A program made the translations under genes and the position numbers. From Terrimonas sp937888905 (GTDB taxonomy: Bacteria; Bacteroidota; Bacteroidia; Chitinophagales; Chitinophagaceae), in contig CALATA010000001.1 in assembly GCA_937888905.1 (NCBI GenBank), positions 434,001 through 498,000 of the forward strand: 64,000 bases of DNA, written 5' to 3'. Below are positions 31,992-41,157 of the stretch, piece after piece. Position 1 is the stretch's first letter, and the number at the start of each line of letters is the position of its first letter. A model generated the notes under the pieces. The model saw only the letters and a list, made by a program, of their open reading frames with translations. It was not told the origin of the DNA and ran no database searches.

Positions 31992-33053
31992 ATGAGTAAA
32001 ACAATTGTCATCACAGGTGGAGCCGGCTTCATCGGTTCACATGTAGTCCGTTTGTTTGTAACCCGTTATCCGGATTACAACATCGTAAACCTGGACGCAC
32101 TTACCTATGCCGGCAACCTCGCCAATCTCGCCGATATAGAAAACAGCGCCAACTATCATTTTGAAAAAGTAAATATTCTCGATACGGATGCGCTGAGAGC
32201 GCTCTTTGCCAAATACCAGCCCGACGGTGTGATCCATCTCGCGGCGGAAAGCCATGTCGATCGTTCGATCATGTCGCCGCTCGATTTCGTTTATACCAAT
32301 ATCATCGGTACGGTAAACCTGTTGAACACCGCACGCGATGCCTGGAAGGGAAAAGAAGAAGGCAAACGTTTTTATCATATCTCCACCGACGAAGTATACG
32401 GCGCATTGGGCGATACCGGTTTCTTTACTGAAACCACCCGTTACGATCCGCATTCACCTTACAGCGCATCAAAAGCTTCTTCCGATCATTTTGTGCGTGC
32501 ATATGGCGATACATACGGATTGCCTGTGGTCATCAGCAACTGCTCGAATAACTACGGCCCCAATCATTTTCCCGAAAAACTGATCCCGCTTTTCATTCAC
32601 AATATCATCGAACGTAAACCATTACCGGTGTATGGCGATGGCCAATATACCCGCGACTGGTTATACGTAATAGATCATGCTGCCGCGATCGATCTTATCT
32701 TTCACAAAGGCGTTGCACACAGCACATATAACATCGGCGGATTCAATGAGTGGAAAAACATAGACCTGGTAAAATTGCTTTGCCAGTTAATGGATGTGAA
32801 ACTGGGCCGGCCTGCAGGCGACAGTGAACAACTGATCACCTATGTGAAAGACCGCCCCGGACATGACCGCCGCTATGCAATAGACGCCAGCAAGATCAAC
32901 GAAGAACTGGGCTGGAAACCTTCGGTTACGTTTGAACAAGGCCTCGAGCTGACCATCGACTGGTACCTGGCCAACACGGAATGGCTGAAGCAGATCACCA
33001 GCGGAGAATATCAACATTATTACGAGCAGCAATACACAAAAAGAGAGCAATGA
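31992..33053 (+). CDS. rfbB: dTDP-glucose 4,6-dehydratase
   Basis: RmlB, 353 residues, converts dTDP-glucose to dTDP-4-keto-6-deoxyglucose. Signature sequences are GGAGFIGSHVVR, AAESHVDRSI, the catalytic STDEVYG and YSASKA, and NCSNNYGPNHFPEKLIP. Its stop overlaps the rmlA start (ATGA). It is the branch point for the deoxysugar enzymes that follow. Confidence 0.95.
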   Translation: MSKTIVITGGAGFIGSHVVRLFVTRYPDYNIVNLDALTYAGNLANLADIENSANYHFEKVNILDTDALRALFAKYQPDGVIHLAAESHVDRSIMSPLDFVYTNIIGTVNLLNTARDAWKGKEEGKRFYHISTDEVYGALGDTGFFTETTRYDPHSPYSASKASSDHFVRAYGDTYGLPVVISNCSNNYGPNHFPEKLIPLFIHNIIERKPLPVYGDGQYTRDWLYVIDHAAAIDLIFHKGVAHSTYNIGGFNEWKNIDLVKLLCQLMDVKLGRPAGDSEQLITYVKDRPGHDRRYAIDASKINEELGWKPSVTFEQGLELTIDWYLANTEWLKQITSGEYQHYYEQQYTKREQ

Positions 33054-33907
33054 AAGGAATCATTCTCGCCGGCGGATCGGGTACGCGCCTGTATCCCATT
33101 ACCAAGGCGATCTCCAAACAGCTGATGCCGATCTACGACAAGCCGATGATCTATTATCCTTTGTCTACATTGATGATGGCCGGCATACGCGAGATCCTCA
33201 TCATCACTACTCCGGAAGACAATGCTGCTTTCAAACGCCTGCTGGGCGACGGCTCACAGGTAGGTTGCCGTTTTGAATATGCCACACAGGAAAATCCAAA
33301 CGGATTAGCGCAGGCTTTTGTGATCGGCGCGGATTTTATCGGATCGGATAAAGTGGCCCTGGTGCTTGGAGATAATATTTTTTACGGCATGGGATTGGGC
33401 CGTCAACTGCAACGCCTGTCCGATATCGAAGGAGGTTATGTATTTGCCTACCGCGTATCAGATCCCGAACGTTACGGCGTAGTGGAATTCGACGACCAGA
33501 TGAATGCCGTTTCCATTGAAGAAAAACCTGCAGTCCCGAAATCAAGCTATGCTGTGCCGGGACTTTATTTTTATGATAACCAGGTGGTGGAAATTGCCCG
33601 CAACCTGAAACCTTCCGCACGCGGTGAATACGAGATCACCGACGTCAACCGGGAATACCTTAGCCGGAAAGCTTTGCACGTGGCAGTCCTCGACCGCGGC
33701 ACGGCATGGCTGGATACCGGTACGTTCGATTCTTTGAGTGATGCCAGCGAGTTCATCCGCGTAATTGAGAAACGGCAGGGCACCAAGATCGGGTGCATCG
33801 AAGAGATCGCATATAAAAACAATTTTATTTCACGGGAGCAATTGTTGCAACTAGCCGAAGGCCTCGCCAAAAGCGGTTACGGAGCCTATTTAAAACAAGT
33901 AATTTAA
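33050..33907 (+). CDS. rfbA: Glucose-1-phosphate thymidylyltransferase
   Basis: RmlA, 285 residues, makes dTDP-glucose from glucose-1-phosphate and dTTP. The nucleotidyltransferase signature GGSGTRLYPITKAISKQLMP is at the start, followed by YDKPMIYYPLSTLM and VLGDNIFYG. The ATG is inside the end of rfbB, and a longer frame upstream is only overlap. RmlC is missing from the window, so the product need not be L-rhamnose. Confidence 0.95.
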   Translation: MKGIILAGGSGTRLYPITKAISKQLMPIYDKPMIYYPLSTLMMAGIREILIITTPEDNAAFKRLLGDGSQVGCRFEYATQENPNGLAQAFVIGADFIGSDKVALVLGDNIFYGMGLGRQLQRLSDIEGGYVFAYRVSDPERYGVVEFDDQMNAVSIEEKPAVPKSSYAVPGLYFYDNQVVEIARNLKPSARGEYEITDVNREYLSRKALHVAVLDRGTAWLDTGTFDSLSDASEFIRVIEKRQGTKIGCIEEIAYKNNFISREQLLQLAEGLAKSGYGAYLKQVI

Positions 33908-33910
33908 CAC

Positions 33911-34849
33911 ATGAAAAATAAGCGGATTTTTATCACAGGCGGTGCCGGCTACCTTGGCAAAAACCTGATCAGACGTTACCATGAAGACAACGAAGTGACG
34001 GTATTCAGTCGCGATGAATCAAAGCATTACTACCTGAAAAAAGAATTTCCCCGCATCCGTTGCGTGGTAGGTGATATTCGCAACTTCGACCTGTTAAAAC
34101 GTGCGAGTGCCGGACATGAAATCGGCATCTTTGCGGCTTCACTCAAGCAGATCGAAGCGGTGGACCAAAACGTGGAAGAAGGGGTGAAGATCATTGTCAA
34201 TGGCGCCCTGAATTCCCGCCGCGCCACTGAAGAAAACAACATGGAAGCGGCCTGTTTTATTTCTTCCGATAAAAGCCGCGCAGCTACTACGCTTTACGGA
34301 TCCATGAAGTTCGTAGCCGGTGAATCCTTCATCGTCAATGCACCAACTTCAGGCATCCGTCTTTCCTGCGCGATCTATGGCAACGTACTCAATTCTACCG
34401 GCAGCGTTATACCCCTGATGTGGGAAGCCATCCGCAAAAATTATCCGCTTACGCTTTATTCTTCCGACATGACACGCTTCATGATCGACATCGAAGAAGC
34501 AATGGACCTCATCGAACATTCGCTGGAGAAGTCGGGTGTAAACGTAGTTCCCAACCTGAAGAGCCACAAAGTATCTGACCTGTTTGAAATTTTCCACGAG
34601 AAATTCGGACTGTCTTATAAAAAAGGCCAGCCCCGTATCTCCGAGAAGCTGCACGAGATCATGATCGCGGCGGAAGAACTCCCAAGAACGATTTATGATA
34701 AAGAAGATAATATCTTCCTTATGCACTATAAAGACATTTCCCCGGCTATTCCATCATTCGCCAGTGGCGAATTTTCTTCAAAAGATGTAGCCGTCTCAAG
34801 AGAAGAACTCGATCGAATCCTTTCCAACTACAACTACTTCAAACCTTAA
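33911..34849 (+). CDS. SDR of the UDP-GlcNAc 4,6-dehydratase (PseB/CapD) type
   Basis: A 312-residue nucleotide-sugar dehydratase-like protein. The Rossmann start is FITGGAGYLGKN. VGDIRNFDLL and FAASLKQIEAVDQN match the CapD/PseB family. The catalytic region is ISSDKSRAATTLYGSMKF, with the Y-x-x-x-K pair in YGSMK. The product may be a 4-keto-6-deoxy amino sugar feeding the aminotransferase later in the operon, which is inference. It starts 3 bases after rfbA. Confidence 0.85.
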   Translation: MKNKRIFITGGAGYLGKNLIRRYHEDNEVTVFSRDESKHYYLKKEFPRIRCVVGDIRNFDLLKRASAGHEIGIFAASLKQIEAVDQNVEEGVKIIVNGALNSRRATEENNMEAACFISSDKSRAATTLYGSMKFVAGESFIVNAPTSGIRLSCAIYGNVLNSTGSVIPLMWEAIRKNYPLTLYSSDMTRFMIDIEEAMDLIEHSLEKSGVNVVPNLKSHKVSDLFEIFHEKFGLSYKKGQPRISEKLHEIMIAAEELPRTIYDKEDNIFLMHYKDISPAIPSFASGEFSSKDVAVSREELDRILSNYNYFKP

Positions 34850-34850
34850 T

Positions 34851-36095
34851 ATGTCATCCGTTAAAAGAGTGTATTGTTCCGGCTGCCGTCAGAAAGATTC
34901 TTTAAAGCCGGTGATCGAATTCGGTTCAATTCCGCTGGCCGGTTATTTCCCTTCCATCGAGCAGATCCGTGACGAACAATCCTATGACTGCAATCTGCTT
35001 TTTTGTGATAACTGCGGCCTGCTGCAGGTAGATACAATTGTCGATTCAAATGTGTTGTTCCGCGACTATAGGTATATGTCTTCCATTGGCCTTACCAAAC
35101 ATTTTTCCGATGTGGCGACCTACCTCGATAAGCGTTTTTCGCTGAAGGAAGAAAACAAAGCTGTGATCGAATTCGGAAGTAATGACGGTGTGTTACTCAA
35201 ACCGTTTAACGACCTTGGTATTAAAGCAACCGGTTTCGAACCTTCGCTCAATATTTCGCAGGTAGCGAAGGATAAAGGCTGCGAAGTGATCGTCGACTTT
35301 TTCAATTATGACAATGCCGTGAAATACGGTCTCGGAGGATCTGCCCGGATTGTTGTGGCCAACAATGTTTTTGCCCACATTAATGATCTTACTGCCGTAA
35401 TTGAAGGGATCAAATATTGCCTGGAAGAAGATGGGTCTTTTGTGGCTGAAGTACATTACCTGCTTAACCTGGTAGAGGGAAATCAATATGATTTTATTTA
35501 CCATGAACATATGTTCTATCATTCCGTGTTCAGCCTTAACAATCTGTTCCGCCTGCATGGTATGACTTTATATGACTTTGACCTGATCGACACGCATTCG
35601 GGTTCCATTCGGATTTTCGCTCGCAAGAATATCAGCGAGATGCCGGAAAAAATCGAGCAGCAGATTGCTAAAGAGCGAGCGGCCGGTATTACCAGTTCGG
35701 AAGAATTTGTAGCGTTTGACAAACAGATCAAGCAACACGTGGCGAGCTGCCAGGAGGCAATCAGCAAGTTACGTGCGGAAGGCCGGTCGATCATTGGCTT
35801 CGGTGCCTCTGGGAGATGCAATATTTTTTGCAATCTGCTGGGACTCGGTACAGCAGACGTAAAGTACATCTTTGACCAGTCACCAGAGCGGGTGAATAGG
35901 TTCATTCCGGCTTGTAATATCCCCGTAATTAAATTCACGGAGGAAGCGGCTGCCGAACAATACGATGTGGTGCTTGTTTTTGCCTGGAATTACTACAATA
36001 TGATCAGCAGCAAAATCAATGCAAATGATTACCTCGTACTTTTCCCGCAGCCCCGGATATTGAAGAAAGAACAGCATCTCAACAATGTATTATGA
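34851..36095 (+). CDS. Sugar C-methyltransferase (NovU/EvaC-type)
   Basis: A 414-residue SAM-dependent enzyme with three parts. These are an N-terminal zinc-binding motif (CSGC ... CDNCG), a class I methyltransferase domain (VIEFGSNDGVLLKPFNDLGI) and a C-terminal domain with IGFGASGRCNIFCNLLG typical of the sugar C-methyltransferases. Known members methylate dTDP-4-keto-deoxysugars at carbon 3 or 5. Together with RmlA and RmlB this predicts a branched, C-methylated deoxysugar. Its stop overlaps the next start by 4 bases. Confidence 0.88.
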   Translation: MSSVKRVYCSGCRQKDSLKPVIEFGSIPLAGYFPSIEQIRDEQSYDCNLLFCDNCGLLQVDTIVDSNVLFRDYRYMSSIGLTKHFSDVATYLDKRFSLKEENKAVIEFGSNDGVLLKPFNDLGIKATGFEPSLNISQVAKDKGCEVIVDFFNYDNAVKYGLGGSARIVVANNVFAHINDLTAVIEGIKYCLEEDGSFVAEVHYLLNLVEGNQYDFIYHEHMFYHSVFSLNNLFRLHGMTLYDFDLIDTHSGSIRIFARKNISEMPEKIEQQIAKERAAGITSSEEFVAFDKQIKQHVASCQEAISKLRAEGRSIIGFGASGRCNIFCNLLGLGTADVKYIFDQSPERVNRFIPACNIPVIKFTEEAAAEQYDVVLVFAWNYYNMISSKINANDYLVLFPQPRILKKEQHLNNVL

Positions 36096-36823
36096 GAGTG
36101 TGTGTAGTGGGACACAGGGGCATGTTGGGAAATGCAGTAGATAAGCTGCTTCGTACTATACCAGGCATTGAACTGACAACGGTAGACGCACGCTGGCCAG
36201 GCGAGGAATTTATCGGGTTCTTTCGTACTCATTCGTTTGACTGGATCGTCAACTGCGCGGCCAGGATTCCTCAGTCCAATCCGGATGAAAGGGAAACCTA
36301 CCTTGTCAATTACGGGCTTCCCGTATTTCTTGCTTCCACAGGTGCAGGTGTTATTCATCCGTCTACCAACCTGCTTACGGCAGAATCGGCCTATGCATTG
36401 TCCAAGTGGTGCGCCGATGATACGCTGCAGTCTTTCCCCAACGCTTTTATTATCCGCTGTTCCGTTATTGGTATGGAGACGGGCGACCAGCCAAGATCGC
36501 TTCTTCCCTGGTTCCTGTCTTCCACAGCAGAACAACTCAAAGGATTTACAGACCATCTCTGGAACGGAATCACCACACTTCAGTGGGCACAGGTTTGCCT
36601 GAAGATAATTCAGAGCGAAACACACGATCGGTTGATCATTCCGTATTCTGATACGGTTTCGAAATATGAACTGCTGACAATATTCAGAGACGTTTTCGAA
36701 AAACCGGTGGAAATTTTGCCGGTTGAAAGCGATACGAGAAGCGTGGAGCCGCTAACCGGCAACTGGTATGCCGGACACATCGGCCGGCAATTGCAGGACC
36801 TTAAGACATTTTACAAAAGCTGA
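36092..36823 (+). CDS. RmlD-like dTDP-4-keto-sugar reductase
   Basis: A short SDR of 243 residues resembling dTDP-4-dehydrorhamnose reductase. The Rossmann motif is VVGHRGMLGNAV. IVNCAARIPQSNPDE fits the NAD-binding segment, and ESAYALSKW supplies the YxxxK pair. It likely reduces the 4-keto group after C-methylation, finishing the branched sugar. At 243 residues it is shorter than the usual 280-300, mostly at the C-terminus. Confidence 0.82.
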   Translation: MRVCVVGHRGMLGNAVDKLLRTIPGIELTTVDARWPGEEFIGFFRTHSFDWIVNCAARIPQSNPDERETYLVNYGLPVFLASTGAGVIHPSTNLLTAESAYALSKWCADDTLQSFPNAFIIRCSVIGMETGDQPRSLLPWFLSSTAEQLKGFTDHLWNGITTLQWAQVCLKIIQSETHDRLIIPYSDTVSKYELLTIFRDVFEKPVEILPVESDTRSVEPLTGNWYAGHIGRQLQDLKTFYKS

Positions 36824-38329
36824 GTGTCTGCGATAAAATTAAATATCTCCGCCAACGTAATCGGTAAAGTATGGGCAGCCGCTATTGTTGTACTGCTGAT
36901 ACCCTTCTACATCCGTTATCTTGGTATGGAGTCATATGGCCTGGTTGGGTTTTATGGCACGCTGCTGGGATCGATGGCCATACTCGATCTGGGATTAAGC
37001 ACCACCCTTAGCCGTGAACTCGCGAGGTTCCGTTCACAACCCGGCGAGGTCAGGAAAATCAGAGATCTTGCTTTTTCACTGGAGTTGATCTACTGGCTCA
37101 TCGGCATTCTGATCGCGGTATTGGTGGTGGCGCTGTCAGGGTTTATCTCCACACGCTGGATCAAAGCTGAAACCCTGCCGCCGGCTGTGGTTAAGCAATC
37201 CGTAGCGCTCATGGGAGCGGTGATCGCCTTCCAGTGGCCAATCAGTTTATACAATGGCGGTCTTACCGGTCTGGAGAGGCAGGTGACCAACAATATCATC
37301 CTCGTCGTGATGAGTACGCTCAGAGGGGCCGGCGTGCTGATCGTACTCGCTTTTTTTTCTCCCACACTTAATGCTTTTTTTTTATGGCAGGCCAGCCTCA
37401 GCTTCGTTTACGTGCTGGTGATGCGTTTTTATTTCTGGCGCTCGATGCCGGAAGGCAGACGCCCGGCTTTTTCAGGTGAACAGATCCGCCGGATCGGAAG
37501 ATTTGCCATAGGCATGACCGGCATTGGCCTTATCAGCTTTTTTCTATCGCAGGCAGACAAGATCGTTCTGAGTAAAATATTGCCGCTTACACAATTCGGG
37601 TACTATGTACTGGCTTTTACTATTGCCACCAGCCTGGCTATGCTGGTGGGGCCGGTCAGTACCGCATTCTTTCCGCGCTTTTCCGGTCTCGTGGTTTCCA
37701 ATGACCAGGAAGCACTGAAAAAACTATATCATCAGGCATGCCGGATCATGGGCGCTTTACTGTATCCGATCGGACTGGTCTTACTTTTTTTTACGTACGA
37801 TTTTCTGTTTAGCTGGACAAAGAACGCCGTCACTGCCGACGCTACAGTATTGCTGGCACAGATCATGATCGTCGGAAGTCTTTGCAACGGTATCGTGGTC
37901 ATCCCTTATAACCTGATGATCGCGCATGGCTGGACGCGTTTTACGATCTACCAGAATATCGTGGCCGTTGTTATTCTTATCCCGCTACTTTTTGTATGGA
38001 CTAATCTATACGGGGCAGTGGGAGCGTCTTTTGTATGGCTGTCAGTAAATGCGGGATATGTACTGATCAGTCAGCCGCTCATCCACCGCAAACTGCTGAC
38101 AACAGAATTGTGGAACTGGTATGTCAAAGACAACCTCCTGGTATTGCTTCCTCCACTTGTTTTTCTTTCCGCCGTCAAGCTGATTCTTGCCATCTATTTT
38201 CCCTCTTTCCATCTCAACCTGCTTGGACTGGGCACAATGCTTGCATTTGCGTTTGCCGTTACATTATTGTCAATGCCCGAAGCCCGGCAACTTGCCCGGC
38301 AGTTGCTAAAACTTAAACACAATGGATGA
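36824..38329 (+). CDS. Oligosaccharide flippase (Wzx-like)
   Basis: A 501-residue membrane protein with about twelve to fourteen helices, of the polysaccharide transporter (PST/MOP) family. It starts with GTG, and ISANVIGKVWAAAIVVLLIP leads into the typical YGLVGFYGTLLGSMAILDLG segment. It should flip the lipid-linked repeat unit to the periplasm. It overlaps the following glycosyltransferase by 8 bases. Confidence 0.9.
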   Translation: MSAIKLNISANVIGKVWAAAIVVLLIPFYIRYLGMESYGLVGFYGTLLGSMAILDLGLSTTLSRELARFRSQPGEVRKIRDLAFSLELIYWLIGILIAVLVVALSGFISTRWIKAETLPPAVVKQSVALMGAVIAFQWPISLYNGGLTGLERQVTNNIILVVMSTLRGAGVLIVLAFFSPTLNAFFLWQASLSFVYVLVMRFYFWRSMPEGRRPAFSGEQIRRIGRFAIGMTGIGLISFFLSQADKIVLSKILPLTQFGYYVLAFTIATSLAMLVGPVSTAFFPRFSGLVVSNDQEALKKLYHQACRIMGALLYPIGLVLLFFTYDFLFSWTKNAVTADATVLLAQIMIVGSLCNGIVVIPYNLMIAHGWTRFTIYQNIVAVVILIPLLFVWTNLYGAVGASFVWLSVNAGYVLISQPLIHRKLLTTELWNWYVKDNLLVLLPPLVFLSAVKLILAIYFPSFHLNLLGLGTMLAFAFAVTLLSMPEARQLARQLLKLKHNG

Positions 38330-39314
38330 AAAATTACCGCTGGTCAGTGTTGTTATCACTTCCTATAACCGTCAGCAATGGATCGCACAGGCAATAGAAT
38401 CTGCTTTACAACAAAATTATCCCAACCTTGAAATAGTGGTAAATGATGACTGCAGTACGGACAATTCTGTGGAGGTCATCAAACCTTACCTGAATGATCC
38501 GCGTGTACGCTTTTTTCGCAATGAGAAAAACCTGGGTATAGCGCTTAATTACCGGCTTACCTTTATGGAACTTGCCAAAGGCGACTACCTGATGAATCTC
38601 GGGAGTGACGATTATCTTGAAAATCCTTCGTTCATTTCCGATGCCATCAAAGCTGTCGGCAACCGCCAGGATGTAGGTATTATTTTCGGGCGGTCTAAGT
38701 TGTTTTTTGAGAAAACCGGTGAACTTGTTTCAAATGATCCGGTTCGCGAAGAATTATTGTTCCATACTACCATGAACAAAGGCATGGACATTTTTTTCCT
38801 GCCGCCTTTTATTTCAAGAGGGTGGGGCGGATGCCTCGTCAATGCCCATATCATGCGGGCGAACAATATTAATTTCTCTGACATCAAACTGTGCGACGAT
38901 CAGCGGATCAATTTTATGCTGATGGCAGTGAGTGATGTGGTTTGCCTGAATGAGCCATGCTACATCATCCGGATGCACGATAACAACCTGGGTGTTACAG
39001 CCATGTCTGCGGATGCCGCCATCAACGACATACTCGGCATGATCGAACAGTCTCATGCCTATGCGCAAGAACGGAAAGCCGCTGATCCCACACGACTCCT
39101 TGAATGGAAAAACGAGTTTTTATTTTATCATGTAAGGTATACTCTGCTTTATATGATCGTTAACCGTCCCGCGGAGTTCCGGAAGTTTGCCGGTTACGTG
39201 AAAAAAAAGTACCCCGCCATTTACCGGCAAATTGTTTGCAGTAAAAAATTCCTCTATGTGAAATATCTTTATAATCCGATCGTTCGGCCTGCGAAACGAT
39301 TATTCCGGGTATGA
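38322..39314 (+). CDS. Family 2 glycosyltransferase
   Basis: GT-A fold transferase of 330 residues. The start VSVVITSYNRQQWIAQAIES, the NDDCSTDNS motif and the DXD-like GSDDYLEN are standard for GT2. A charged helical C-terminus replaces membrane segments, so it is probably peripheral at the cytoplasmic face. The sugar added is not predictable. Confidence 0.9.
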   Translation: MDEKLPLVSVVITSYNRQQWIAQAIESALQQNYPNLEIVVNDDCSTDNSVEVIKPYLNDPRVRFFRNEKNLGIALNYRLTFMELAKGDYLMNLGSDDYLENPSFISDAIKAVGNRQDVGIIFGRSKLFFEKTGELVSNDPVREELLFHTTMNKGMDIFFLPPFISRGWGGCLVNAHIMRANNINFSDIKLCDDQRINFMLMAVSDVVCLNEPCYIIRMHDNNLGVTAMSADAAINDILGMIEQSHAYAQERKAADPTRLLEWKNEFLFYHVRYTLLYMIVNRPAEFRKFAGYVKKKYPAIYRQIVCSKKFLYVKYLYNPIVRPAKRLFRV

Positions 39315-39345
39315 TAATTTACGCAAACCAAACTACCTTTTTCTT

Positions 39346-40053
39346 ATGACACCCACCGACTATGCTGTAACCGACAGCGAATACCTCCACCAGAACCCGA
39401 CATGGCACGTAGAAGATTCTCCATGGAAAGCCACACAGATCATTAAGATCATGCAGAAAAACAATCTTCAACCCAAAACAGTAGTAGAGATCGGGTGTGG
39501 CGCGGGAGAGATACTCAACCAGCTCCATCAGCGGCTTCCCGATCAATCCATTGCTTTCTCCGGATACGAAATAGCGCCGGATGCGTTCAAACTGATGGAG
39601 CAACGAAAAAAGGACCGCCTGGAGTTTTTCCAGGAGAACCTGCTCACCACCGACAAACATTTTGATCTGCTGCTGATGATCGATGTGTTTGAACACGTAG
39701 ACGATTATCTCGGGTTCATCCGCACCGCTTCGCAAAAAGCAACATATAAAATCTATCATATACCGCTCGATATCTCCATGTTTTCCATCGCGATCAATAA
39801 TTTCAAACATGTGAGAAAGTCTGTCGGACATCTGCATTATTTCAATAAAGAAACCGCATTGGCCACCATCCGCGACAGCGGGCAGGAGGTGATCGACTGG
39901 GCTTATACCAAAACGGCATTGGAAGTAAACAATAAAGGACTAACCCTTTTTAACCGGTTCTGCAATTTCCTCCGGCGCATATTTTATCCGCTAAACAAAG
40001 ATTTTGCGGCCAATACAATGGGCGGATTTTCACTGATCGTACTCGCCCGCTGA
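39346..40053 (+). CDS. Class I SAM-dependent methyltransferase
   Basis: A 235-residue methyltransferase. Motif I is VVEIGCGAGEIL and the acidic strand-2 residue is in GYEIAPDA. LLLMIDVFEHVDD is the post-I/motif IV region common in small-molecule methyltransferases. A hydrophobic C-terminal segment (TMGGFSLIVLAR) follows. Its position among glycosyltransferases suggests methylation of a sugar or lipid-linked intermediate. Confidence 0.85.
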   Translation: MTPTDYAVTDSEYLHQNPTWHVEDSPWKATQIIKIMQKNNLQPKTVVEIGCGAGEILNQLHQRLPDQSIAFSGYEIAPDAFKLMEQRKKDRLEFFQENLLTTDKHFDLLLMIDVFEHVDDYLGFIRTASQKATYKIYHIPLDISMFSIAINNFKHVRKSVGHLHYFNKETALATIRDSGQEVIDWAYTKTALEVNNKGLTLFNRFCNFLRRIFYPLNKDFAANTMGGFSLIVLAR

Positions 40054-40059
40054 TACTGC

Positions 40060-41145
40060 ATGAAAGTTTTACATGTGATCAATTCACTGAATGTCGGAGG
40101 CGCTGAAGTGTTGCTCAGCAATACACTTCAGGGTAATGGCCTGTCTCCGCAAGTGAACAATACCCTTGCTTATTTTATCGGAGGTTCACCCTTGCTGGAT
40201 AAGATAGATCAGGGCGTGAAAAAAGTAGACCTTCAATACAGTGGTGGCGCCGACCTGCTTTTTCTGCTTCGCAGATTGCGCAGGTTGATCAAAGAGGAAA
40301 AGCCGGATATCATTCATACACACCTGAATCCGGCCGGTTCGTATGTAAACATGGTGAAACCCAAAAGCATTCCGCAGATACATACGCTGCATACCATGTA
40401 TACGCAAGACCAGGAAACACGACCATTTCTCAAGGCAGTGGAAAAAAGAACCTTGTTCAGAGATGACAGGGCCGCGCTGATTTTCCTTTCGCCGATGCTG
40501 GAAAAGGATTTTTCCTCGGCCATTTCGTTCAAAGGAAAAAAGTACATTCTTCCCAATTTTATTGAAGACAGTTTTTTTGAAATAAAACCTGCCACTCCTG
40601 TTCCGGAACAATTGCGTGTGGTGGCAGTGGGCACCATCCGCGAAGTAAAGAACTACCAGTATCTGCTGGATATTTTTGCCAGGTTGAAGGGACTGCCCGT
40701 ATCTCTCGACATTTACGGCGGCGGAGATACCACAGCATTCAATCAGCGCATTGAAAAGGAACAACTCAATGTGCGGATGATGGGACAGACCACCGATGTC
40801 AGCAGTGTGCTGGGGAAATACGATCTCTTCATCATGGCATCGAAGTTTGAAGGATATCCCTTGTCTGTAATCGAGGCGATGGCCGCCAACCTGCCTGTGC
40901 TCTTATCGGATATTCCTGCATTGAAAGATATTGCGGGCGAACATGCGGATTATTTCCGTCTCGATGATCCTTCCGATGCCGCAGGTGTATTGAAAGAATA
41001 TCTTACTGCGTCCGACCGCTACCGGAGCCGGATAGAAAAAGCCCGCGCATACGCAGGCGATGTGGCGCGTAAACGTACTTACATACAAAAATTGATTGAC
41101 ATTTACAGGGAAACCATCAGCGGGTATCATTTGCCTACTCATTAA
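40060..41145 (+). CDS. Family 4 glycosyltransferase
   Basis: GT-B fold retaining transferase of 361 residues. The start VLHVINSLNVGGAEVLLSNT is the usual GT4 N-terminus. The C-terminal donor-binding half has the E-x7-E-like motif in ASKFEGYPLSVIEAMAANLP. No membrane segments are present. It follows the methyltransferase by 6 bases. Confidence 0.92.
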   Translation: MKVLHVINSLNVGGAEVLLSNTLQGNGLSPQVNNTLAYFIGGSPLLDKIDQGVKKVDLQYSGGADLLFLLRRLRRLIKEEKPDIIHTHLNPAGSYVNMVKPKSIPQIHTLHTMYTQDQETRPFLKAVEKRTLFRDDRAALIFLSPMLEKDFSSAISFKGKKYILPNFIEDSFFEIKPATPVPEQLRVVAVGTIREVKNYQYLLDIFARLKGLPVSLDIYGGGDTTAFNQRIEKEQLNVRMMGQTTDVSSVLGKYDLFIMASKFEGYPLSVIEAMAANLPVLLSDIPALKDIAGEHADYFRLDDPSDAAGVLKEYLTASDRYRSRIEKARAYAGDVARKRTYIQKLIDIYRETISGYHLPTH

Positions 41146-41157
41146 TTTTGCGACCTT

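Noticed and set aside
33050..36823. Complete L-rhamnose pathway
   Set aside because: RmlC is absent, and a C-methyltransferase sits between RmlB and the RmlD-like reductase, so plain rhamnose synthesis is not supported here.
37090..37365. Long antisense ORFs inside polysaccharide genes
   Set aside because: They are shadows of well-supported genes on the opposite strand and show no family motifs.
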